Positions 41,364-49,300 of a DNA stretch of 64,000 bases are shown one piece after another. Under the pieces are notes generated by a model. It made no database searches. It had not been told where the DNA came from and worked only from the letters and a program-made list of their open reading frames with translations. Every line of letters begins with the position of its first letter. The stretch's first letter is position 1. The DNA comes from SpSt-539 sp964549445 (GTDB lineage: Bacteria > Planctomycetota > Phycisphaerae > UBA1845 > UTPLA1): assembly GCA_964549445.1 (NCBI GenBank), contig CAZJVS010000024.1, forward strand, positions 1 to 64,000, written 5' to 3'. Position numbers and translations under genes: made by a program.

Positions 41364-42575
41364 TTATGCTTTCGCGCCGCGCCCCGAGCGCAGCAAGGCG
41401 ACGATGGTCAGCGCCGCGATTCCCACGACGACGCTTCCGGCCGCGCGACAGGCCGGAAACGCAAACAAGAACAGCGTCCCGAACCAGATTGCCAGCGCGA
41501 TCGCCGCGGTTCGTCGATTGCGCGGCGCGTCCGCACCAATGATTGCGCCGAGCGATACCGCCGCCGGCAACATCGGAAACGCCAGCCAGTACGAGATGAA
41601 GTGCGGATTCGCCAGCAGCATGACGCCCACAAATCCCGCGAATGCGCACGTCGCCCGCTCGGCGTCCCGCTGCGCGCGATAGGCCTGCCACGCCGCCCAC
41701 GCGCCGAGCCCGCCGGCCACCGCCAGCCAGATCGCCATCAACCCCGCCGGCGGCACCGTCGCCACCGAAACGCTCTTGCCGCCCGCGTCGTAGTCGACCG
41801 GCCGCAGCAGCCGCACCAGCGTCGATGCAAATCCCGATCGCCGGTACGTCTCAATCTCGCCCGGCCGCTCGGCCCAGGTTTTGAAAAATGTCCACGGCGA
41901 ACGCGGCCCGGCCGTACTTCCGCCGAAGTGCCGCCAGCCGCCCCGCACTTGCTCCCAGCCAAAGATCGCGGTCAGCAGCAGCGGCCCGAGCACTACCCAG
42001 CAGGCCGCCGCGCCGATCAGCACCCGCCACTGCCGCCGCAACGCAAAGTAGGGCAGCAGCACAACGGGCAGCGGCTTCACCACCAGCGTGACGCCCAGCA
42101 AAACGCCCGCCGCAATCCCGCGCCCGCGCTCGGCCAGCTCAAACGCCCCGGTTACGCAAAACAGCACCAGCGCCGTCAGTTGCCCCACCGTCAGATCCGA
42201 CACCACCCCAACGAGCACCAGTCCGATCACCGCCAGCGCCGCCAGCCACGCGCGCTTCGGCGAAACCCGCACCGCCCGCCGCACGACCCACACCGCGCTC
42301 TGCCAGTACATCCATACTTGCAGCGCCCACCAACCCGCCGCGGCCGCCCGCGTCGGCGGCATCGCCATCAGCATAAACAATGGCCGCGCCGTCGGCGGAT
42401 ACGGCAGCGGCAACTCGGCCCCCAGCCGCCGTGTCTCCAGTGCTATCCGTCCATCCCCCCGAAACTCGTTGAAATCCCCCTCGCCATGCCCGACCCGATG
42501 CAGCAACGACCCCAGCGTCGGCAGCATCAGCCCCGCAAACACCACCAACCCAATGAAGTAGCTCCTCGCGCTCAT
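41364..42575 (-). CDS. GT87-type membrane glycosyltransferase (DUF2029)
   Basis: 403 residues with about ten membrane segments (SYFIGLVVFAGLMLPTLGSL, LAALAVIGLVLVGVVSDLTV, GIAAGVLLGVTLVVKPLPVV). The family pattern is a GQLTALVLF block after a membrane helix, then a GV.LG.TLVVKP...L segment, as in polyprenol-phosphate-dependent mannosyltransferase-like GT87 proteins. Such enzymes add sugars to lipids or polymers on the outer face of the inner membrane. The start at 42575 is where the first membrane helix begins. It is divergent from sucC. Confidence 0.78.
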   Translation of the reverse strand: MSARSYFIGLVVFAGLMLPTLGSLLHRVGHGEGDFNEFRGDGRIALETRRLGAELPLPYPPTARPLFMLMAMPPTRAAAAGWWALQVWMYWQSAVWVVRRAVRVSPKRAWLAALAVIGLVLVGVVSDLTVGQLTALVLFCVTGAFELAERGRGIAAGVLLGVTLVVKPLPVVLLPYFALRRQWRVLIGAAACWVVLGPLLLTAIFGWEQVRGGWRHFGGSTAGPRSPWTFFKTWAERPGEIETYRRSGFASTLVRLLRPVDYDAGGKSVSVATVPPAGLMAIWLAVAGGLGAWAAWQAYRAQRDAERATCAFAGFVGVMLLANPHFISYWLAFPMLPAAVSLGAIIGADAPRNRRTAAIALAIWFGTLFLFAFPACRAAGSVVVGIAALTIVALLRSGRGAKA

Positions 42576-42686
42576 CGGGCCGAATCCTAGCGATCGCTCC
42601 GCGCACCGAAAGCGTCGCCCGCCTTGCGGCCCGCGCTCCGCCCTCCGATAATCGCCCGGCTCGGAACCGACGATTTGGGAGCATCC

Positions 42687-43847
42687 ATGAAGATTCACGA
42701 ATACCAGGCCCGACAGATCCTTCAGGCCGCCGGCCTGCCGGTCCCCCCGTTCAAAGTCATCTCACGGCCCGACGAAGCCCAGACCGCTCACCGCGATGTC
42801 GGCGGCGGCAAGGTCGTCGTCAAGGCCCAGGTCCACGCCGGCGGCCGCGGCAAGGCCGGCTACGTCGTCCTCGTCGACACCCACGCCGACGTTCAGAAGC
42901 ACACCGAGCGCATGCTCCGCGAGCCGATGGTCTCCAAGCAGACCGGCCCGGAAGGCGTGAAGGTCCAGAAGATCCTCGTCGCCCCCGCCGTCGAGATCGA
43001 CAAGGAATACTACGTCGGCCTCGTCATCGATCGCGCCAGGCGCTGCCCCGTCATCATGGTCAGCAAGGAAGGCGGCGTCGAAATCGAGGAAGTCGCCGCC
43101 AAGAACCCGGAAGCAATCGTCAAGGAATGGCTCCACCCCCATCTGCCGCTGCAGGCCTATCAGGTCCGCCGCCTCGTCTCGGCCCTCGGCCTCACCGGCG
43201 AGCCCGCCATCACGGCCGGCAAGATCCTCGCCGGCCTGGCCAGGATCTTCATCGAGAAGGACTGCACCCTCGCCGAGATCAACCCGCTCGTCCTGACCAA
43301 GTCCGGCGAGCTGCTCGCCATCGACGCCAAGTTCACCTTCGACGACAACGCCCTCTTCCGCCACCCCGACATCGAAGCCATGTTCGACCCCGCCGAAGAG
43401 AACCCCAACGAAATCCGCGCCAAGGCCGCCAACCTCAACTTCATCGCCCTCGACGGCAACATCGGCTGCCTCGTCAACGGCGCCGGCCTCGCCATGGCCA
43501 CCATGGACATCATCAAGCTCCACGGCGGCATGCCGGCCAACTTCCTCGACGTCGGCGGCAGCGTCACCAAGGACGGCGCCGTCGAGGCGTTCCGCATCAT
43601 CCTCGCCGACCCCAAGGTCAAGGGCATTCTCGTCAACATCTTCGGCGGCATCGCCAAGTGCGACGTCATGGCCGACGCCCTCATCACCGCCGCGCGCGAG
43701 ATCGGTTTCAACATCCCCGTCGTCGTCCGCCTGGAAGGCACAAACGTCGACAAGGCCCGCCAGATGCTCAAGGACGCGGCCCTAAAGTCGCTGATCCCGG
43801 CCTCCGACCTGACCGACGCGGCGAAGAAAGTCTGCGCGGCGGTTTAG
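42687..43847 (+). CDS. sucC: Succinate-CoA ligase (ADP-forming) subunit beta
   Basis: 386 residues, the normal length. SucC with SucD converts succinyl-CoA to succinate with ATP or GTP formation in the TCA cycle. An ATP-grasp domain is visible (KIHEYQARQILQAAGLPVPP, KVVVKAQVHAGGRGKAGYV). The CoA-ligase domain has NGAGLAMATMDIIKLHGG, ANFLDVGGSVTKDGAVEAFR and ILVNIFGGIAKCDVMADAL. ATG at 42687 follows GGGAG by 6 bases. sucD is not adjacent here; vapBC follows instead. The gene is strongly biased to C-ending codons, suggesting high expression. Confidence 0.96.
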   Translation: MKIHEYQARQILQAAGLPVPPFKVISRPDEAQTAHRDVGGGKVVVKAQVHAGGRGKAGYVVLVDTHADVQKHTERMLREPMVSKQTGPEGVKVQKILVAPAVEIDKEYYVGLVIDRARRCPVIMVSKEGGVEIEEVAAKNPEAIVKEWLHPHLPLQAYQVRRLVSALGLTGEPAITAGKILAGLARIFIEKDCTLAEINPLVLTKSGELLAIDAKFTFDDNALFRHPDIEAMFDPAEENPNEIRAKAANLNFIALDGNIGCLVNGAGLAMATMDIIKLHGGMPANFLDVGGSVTKDGAVEAFRIILADPKVKGILVNIFGGIAKCDVMADALITAAREIGFNIPVVVRLEGTNVDKARQMLKDAALKSLIPASDLTDAAKKVCAAV

Positions 43848-43873
43848 AGCATTCCCGCGCCGGGAAACTCCCG

Positions 43874-43902
43874 TTGACTCTACACATGCGAATGTGTAGG
43901 AT
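43874..43902 (+). promoter_or_regulatory. Promoter and palindromic operator of vapBC
   Basis: TTGACT (43874-43879), 17-base spacer, TAGGAT (43897-43902). A perfect palindrome CTACACAT-GCGA-ATGTGTAG (43880-43899) fills the spacer and touches the -10 box. This is the expected place for autorepression by a VapBC complex. Confidence 0.75.
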
Positions 43903-43923
43903 TTTCGGCGATGGAGAATCCCC

Positions 43924-44121
43924 ATGGCCACCAATCTCGCCCTCGATGACCGCCTGATCGAACGCGCCCGCCGGATCGGTCGCCACCGGACCAAGCGCGA
44001 AGCCGTCACCGCCGCCCTCGAGGAATACGTCAGGCATCGCAAGCAGCTTCGCATTCTGAAGCTGAGGGGCAAAGTCGAGTTTGACGCCCGTTATGACTAC
44101 AAATCCGAGCGCCGCCGGTGA
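43924..44121 (+). CDS. vapB: VapB-type antitoxin
   Basis: 65 residues. The N-terminus NLALDDRLIERARRIGRHRT is a ribbon-helix-helix DNA-binding module of the VapB/MazE-like type (VapB family 2). The C-terminal half (RHRKQLRILKLRGKVEFDAR, YDYK) would bind and neutralise the toxin. Its stop overlaps the GTG start of the PIN-domain gene by four bases, the standard antitoxin-toxin arrangement. A promoter with a palindromic operator lies directly upstream. Confidence comes from the pair and its regulation rather than from this short sequence alone. Confidence 0.88.
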   Translation: MATNLALDDRLIERARRIGRHRTKREAVTAALEEYVRHRKQLRILKLRGKVEFDARYDYKSERRR

Positions 44122-44531
44122 ACGTGCTGGTCGACACGCCGATCTGGTCGCTCGCCCTGCGTCGTCGCCCTCGCGCCTTGTCCGCCCACGATCTCGCCCG
44201 GGTGAACGCCTGGACCGCCCTCGTGCAGCAAGGCCGTATCGCCCTCATCGGCCCGGTCCGTCAGGAACTGCTCTCCGGCATCTCCAGCGATCGAGCGTAT
44301 CAAAACCTGCGGGATCACCTGAGAGCATTTGACGATGCGCCGCTCGCCACCGACGACTACGAGCAGGCCGCTCGATTTGCCAATCGTTGCCGATCGCGCG
44401 GCATCGCCGGCACACCGGTCGACTACCTGATCTGCTCCGCCGCCGTCCGCCGCGACCTCGCCATTTTCACGACCGACGCCGACTTCCAGCTCTACGCGAA
44501 ATGCCTGCCCATACAACTCTACGCCGCGTGA
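44118..44531 (+). CDS. vapC: VapC-type PIN-domain toxin ribonuclease
   Basis: 137 residues, typical. PIN-domain RNases of this type cleave specific tRNAs or rRNA when freed from the antitoxin. The acidic metal-site residues are in place: Asp6 (VLVDTPIW), Glu50 (VRQELLSGI), Asp102 (TPVDYLICSAAV) and Asp120 (FTTDADF), so the toxin looks intact. GTG start within the end of vapB (GTGA overlap). The gene is followed by an SRPBCC gene 43 bases on, which is probably unrelated. Confidence 0.92.
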   Translation: MNVLVDTPIWSLALRRRPRALSAHDLARVNAWTALVQQGRIALIGPVRQELLSGISSDRAYQNLRDHLRAFDDAPLATDDYEQAARFANRCRSRGIAGTPVDYLICSAAVRRDLAIFTTDADFQLYAKCLPIQLYAA

Positions 44532-44574
44532 GGCCGTTTTCGTCCAACCCGAACCCGAAAGGAGCCACGCCCCA

Positions 44575-45030
44575 ATGTCCGCCACCAACACCATCCGACT
44601 CCACCGCGTCCTCCGCGCACCGGCCGAGCGCGTCTATCGCGCCTTCATCGACCCGGCCGCCATGGTCAAGTGGCTCCCGCCCCACGGCTTCACCGGCAAG
44701 GTCCACGAGATGGACGCCCGCGTCGGCGGCGGCTACCGGATGTCGTTCACCAACTTCACTACCGGATCGAGCCACTCCTTCGGCGGCAAATATCTCGAAC
44801 TCACACCGCACGAGCGCATCGTGCACACCGACAAGTTCGACGACCCCAACCTGCCCGGCGAAATGAAAGTCACGATCATCCTGCGAAGAGTCTCCTGCGG
44901 AACCGACCTCGACATCACGCAGGAAGGCGTCCCGGCCGTCATCCCCGCCGAAATGTGCTACCTCGGCTGGCAGGAATCGCTGGAACTCCTCCGCCACCTC
45001 GTCGAACCCGAAATCCCCGACGGCCAGTAG
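44575..45030 (+). CDS. SRPBCC (AHSA1-type) domain protein
   Basis: 151 residues. The sequence fits the activator of Hsp90 ATPase 1-like START fold throughout: TIRLHRVLRAPAERVYRAFI, DPAAMVKWLPPHGFTGKVHE, GYRMSFTNFTTG, GKYLELTPHERIVHTDKFDD and the C-terminal CYLGWQESLELLRHLVEPEI. Such small cytoplasmic proteins bind hydrophobic ligands in a deep cavity; the ligand is unknown. GAAAGGAG about 10 bases before the ATG supports the start. Convergent with the next gene, 6 bases between stops. Confidence 0.9.
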   Translation: MSATNTIRLHRVLRAPAERVYRAFIDPAAMVKWLPPHGFTGKVHEMDARVGGGYRMSFTNFTTGSSHSFGGKYLELTPHERIVHTDKFDDPNLPGEMKVTIILRRVSCGTDLDITQEGVPAVIPAEMCYLGWQESLELLRHLVEPEIPDGQ

Positions 45031-45036
45031 CCGCCT

Positions 45037-46122
45037 CTACCTCCGCCGCACCGCCCGCGCATACTGCACCGGCAGCATCGTCTCCGCCTTCGCATCCCCC
45101 AGCGCCAGCGCCGCGTGATACGGCCAGTACGGATCTCGCAGCATCTCCCGCGCCAGAATCACCACATCCGCATGTCCCCCAACAATCGCATCCTCCGCCT
45201 GCCGCGGCTCGGTGATCATCCACCCCGCCCCCGTCGCGACCCCCGCCTCGCGCCGAATCCGCCCCGCGATCGGAACCATGAACGCCGGCCCCCACGGCAC
45301 CTTCGAAATATCCGGCGTGTTGAACCCCTGGCTCACGTCGATCAGGTCCATCCCGCCCGCCTTCAGCCGCCGGATCAGCTCGATCGACTCCTCCACCGTT
45401 ACGCCTCCCTCCTCCCAGTCCGTCACCGACAGCCGCACCGTCAGCGGCAGCCGCTCCGGCCACACCTTCCGCACCGCCGCAAACGTCTCCAGCAGAAACC
45501 GAATCCGGTTCTCAAAGCTCCCGCCGTAGCGGTCCGTCCGCCGATTGCTCAGCGGCGAATAGAACTCGTGCGCGAGATAGCCGTGCGCATAGTGCAGCTC
45601 CAACCACTCGAACCCGGCCGCCAGCGAGCGCTCCGCCGCCGCGACAAACGCCTGCTGCACCCGCCCGATCTCCTCGACCGTCATCTCGTGCGGCGTCTTC
45701 GTCAGGTTCCCGCCGAACACAATCGCCGACGGCGCGATCGTCTCCCAGCCGCCCTGGCCCGTCGCGATGTGGTCGTCCCCCTCCCACGGCTTGTTCGCGC
45801 TCGCCTTCCGGCCGGCATGCGCAAGCTGAATCCCCGCCGCCGCCCCGTGCTCCTTCATGAACCGCGCGATCCGCCCGAACGGCTGCACGTGGTCGTCGAG
45901 GTAGATGCCGCTGTCGGCCGGGCTGATCCGCCCCTCCGGCGTCACGGCCGTCGCCTCGACGATCACCAGCCCGGCCCCACCCACCGCCCGCGACCCGAGA
46001 TGCACAAAGTGCCACTCGTTCGGAAAACCGTTGACCGACGAGTACTGACACATCGGCGAAACCACCACCCGGTTCCGCAGCTCCACATCCTTCAACCGAT
46101 ACGCTTCAAACAATCGCGCCAT
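45037..46122 (-). CDS. Old Yellow Enzyme family NADH:flavin oxidoreductase (YqjM/NamA-like)
   Basis: 361 residues. An FMN-dependent ene-reductase TIM barrel. Blocks seen: RLKDVELRNRVVVSPMCQYS (including the Cys of the YqjM class), IQLAHAGRKAS, FVAAAERSLAAGFEWLELHY, AHGYLAHEFYSPLSNRRTD, YGGSFENRIRFLLE and DVVILAREMLRDPYWP. It reduces activated C=C bonds or related substrates in the cytoplasm with NAD(P)H. The HAHG-type substrate motif is HYAHGYL. Stands alone, convergent with the SRPBCC gene. The start ATG at 46122 fits the family N-terminus. Confidence 0.93.
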   Translation of the reverse strand: MARLFEAYRLKDVELRNRVVVSPMCQYSSVNGFPNEWHFVHLGSRAVGGAGLVIVEATAVTPEGRISPADSGIYLDDHVQPFGRIARFMKEHGAAAGIQLAHAGRKASANKPWEGDDHIATGQGGWETIAPSAIVFGGNLTKTPHEMTVEEIGRVQQAFVAAAERSLAAGFEWLELHYAHGYLAHEFYSPLSNRRTDRYGGSFENRIRFLLETFAAVRKVWPERLPLTVRLSVTDWEEGGVTVEESIELIRRLKAGGMDLIDVSQGFNTPDISKVPWGPAFMVPIAGRIRREAGVATGAGWMITEPRQAEDAIVGGHADVVILAREMLRDPYWPYHAALALGDAKAETMLPVQYARAVRRR

Positions 46123-46361
46123 GCTTGCCTTCCACTCCGATCAAATCATCGCAACCCGACCGCCGCACAGCGCCAACTCGGCGCGGGTGCTTCGCCGGCG
46201 GAGAATCCGTTCATTCTATGACTACCGCGCACCGTCCGCTGCGAAGCCGCCACGAATCGCGCGCGCAGCCACAACGTCCCGTGTTATCGCGGTCAGTCGA
46301 ACGCGACATTCTGTCCTGTTGGTCAGATCGAGTTCGAGACTCGGAGACGGCGTTGGCTCAA

Positions 46362-49300
46362 TTACGGAGACAAAAGCACCGCGACGAATCCTTGGGTATC
46401 GCGACCGTTCACGACGCCGTCGCTGTTGATATCCGCAACGCAGACTTCAACGAGACTCCCCCCGTGCAGCAGCACGGTAACAAAGAGCGGAATGTCCGCC
46501 GTGGTCACGCCGCCGACCGCGTTCATGTCGCCGCTGTGGGCCAGCCCCAATGGGTATTCGTCCGCTCCGATATCGACGCGGCAGCCCATGATCCGCGGCT
46601 GGCCGTCAAAATCGGTTGTCGAGCCGGGAATCGGCACGAACGCCGGATCTCCGGCCTCGATGCAAGGAGATGCTGATTGGAGGTGCAGGTTATCGTCGCT
46701 ATTTCCGGGGATGTTGTCTGGCCCATCCGGATCGACCATCAACGGATCGGCGGTGATATTGCCTGTTCCGGCAAATCCGCCCTGTATGTCACTGTACGTT
46801 ACTGTGACTGTCACCGGCGGAACTTGGTTGATCGCGATGCCAGTATTACTCCAAATGATCGAGTTGCTTAGATTGAGCGTCGTGTCTTGGCCAACGACCA
46901 CGGTCCCGCCGCCCAATGCCGAATTGCCGACAAGAGAGCAACCTGAGGCGAGCAAGCTTGAGCCCGTATATAAACCCACTGCCGCGCCCTCAGTCCCCGC
47001 TTGGTTGAAAGAGAAAATGCATCCGACCAGCGTGGTATTGCTGGATCCATTAAAAATTCCGCCCCCGCTTAAGTTGGCAACGTTGCTTTGAAACGTGCAT
47101 CGCGTGAGCGTTGGTGACGCGGAGGCATTAAACATTCCTGCTCCGTTATTGCCCGAATTGCCCATGAAAGTGCAATCGGTAAAGACTGGGCTGGCGCCAC
47201 TCTCGTTCCTCGCACCCCCGCCCCCGCTTGCCCGCGCAGCGTTATTCGAGAAGGTGCAACCTGTCAGATGCGTGTTTGCCCCAACATTATACATACCTCC
47301 GCCCCATTGAGCGGAGTTCCCTGTGAACTGACAGTTAGTGAATTCTGGCTGTCCGCTTGCAACCGCGGCGCCGCCGCCGGAGTGGTCCGTCCAGTTGGCC
47401 ATAATTGAGCAGTTTCGAATCGTCGGAGACCCCGAGACAATGGAGATCCCGCCGCCATCGGAGTCGGAGCCGTTGCCGCCCACAATGGTGAACCCATCGA
47501 GGACCGCAGTGCCATTCACACCACTGCCGGTGACGACCTTGTAAGCATTTTCCCCAATGTTGGCGAAGTTCGGTCCGTCGTTGCCGTTCAGATCGCCGGA
47601 GAGAATTGAATCCGTGGCAGGATTGGCAGTTGCCGGATCGGGGTCCGGCGGGCGCGTCACTGCGTTATTGATGCCCTCATCGCCGGGAAGACCGCGGAAG
47701 CCGCCGTACATCGCAACGCCATTAAGCAGCGTAAAGGTCGCAGATCGCCCGCCGGGTGTGGATGGCTTGTAGGTACCGAATGCAACCCAGATTTCCTTGG
47801 TTGCACCGCCCGTGCATCCGGCGGCGGCGGTCAATGCCGATTGCAGATTGGTGAAGGCATTCGTCCAGTCCCGGCCGTTGTTGGCGCCGGTCGCCGAGGA
47901 CTTGACATAGATCTGCTGAGTGTCGCAGGCATCGCCGATGCCGTTGAAATCACAATCGGATTGGGAAGGGTTCGCGAAGGACGGGCAGTTGTCACAGGCA
48001 TCGCCCCTGCCATCGGTATCGCTGTCCGCCTGATTGTCATTCGCTATGCCCGCGCAATTGTCGCATGCGTCGCCGAAGCCATCGTTATCGAGATTCAGTT
48101 GATCGCCGTTCGGAGCTAACGGACAGTTATCACACACGTCAATTACTCCATCGGTATCCGCGTCGGATTCACACGCATCGGGATTTCCGTTGGAATTGCA
48201 ATCGGAGTATCCGAAGACATAGTTGCCGCCGCGATTCAGGTCGCCAATGATTGCCAGATCAGCGGTGAGCGCGGCAGAGTTAAACGAGCTTGAATTGGGT
48301 ACAGTCAGCTTTCGCTGGAGCGTCCAAACGGGACCGGTCCTGGCGTACAAATATGCTGCCCCGCTGCCAGTCTCAAATTGATTCGCTCCAGTGACGATGG
48401 CCCTGTCACCGTACAGAGCAAGGAAGTATCCGAAGAAGTCAAATTCGGCCGGATTGGAAGCGATCAACTTTGCTTGCTGGGTCCACGCGCCGCCGCTGCG
48501 GACAAATACGTAAGCTGCCCCGGCGTATTCGACACCAGAGTGGTCATTCCCAATCGACCCGACGATCGCCGTATTCCCGTCTATCGCAACTGAAACACCG
48601 AATTCATCATGGGCCGCCGAATCGGCTGGAACCAGAATGGCCTGTTCAGTCCATGAACCAGCGGTTCTGACAAAAATGCGTGCCGAGCCGGCAGCCGTTC
48701 CGGCGCCACTATTGTCACTGGATGCACCGACAATCGCTGTGTCCCCTGACAGCGCGACCGACTGGCCGAATCGATCACCTGCAGCGGCTCCCAATGCGGT
48801 CAGTTTGGCCTGTTGAGTCCAATTTCCCGCGGTGCGAACGAAAACGTAGGCCGATCCGGCGTCCGCACCACCCGCATTGTCGTCACTATTTGCGCCGATC
48901 AGTGCTGTGTCACCATCCAGGGCGACAGCGTTGCCAAATGAATCGTTCGGCGCGGCGTCGGAGGCCGTCAGCTTTGTTTGCTGCGTCCAGGTGTTTGCGG
49001 AGCGAACGAAGACGTACGCTGAACCCGCGTTCAGACCGCCGGAATTATCGTCGAGTAGCGCTCCAATCACAACGCTGTCACCCGAGACGGCGACCGAATA
49101 GCCGAACCAGTCAATCGCTGATCCATCGGCGGCGATCAGTTTGGCTTGTTCGGTCCACGCGTGGTTAGACTGTACGAAGACATACGCCGATCCCGCGTCA
49201 CTTCCTCCCGCGTTATCATCACTAGACGCTCCGGTTACAAATGTGTTGCCGAAAATGGAGACCGACCTGCCAAAGTTATCACCGCTCATCGTGTCGGAGC

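Noticed and set aside
40138..41682. Plus-strand frame of 514 codons opposite the EEP and GT87 genes
   Set aside because: It spans two opposite-strand genes with clear motifs, and its composition is Arg/Gln-rich without domains.
45115..46221. Plus-strand frame opposite the Old Yellow Enzyme gene
   Set aside because: Pro/Arg-rich shadow of a firmly identified gene.
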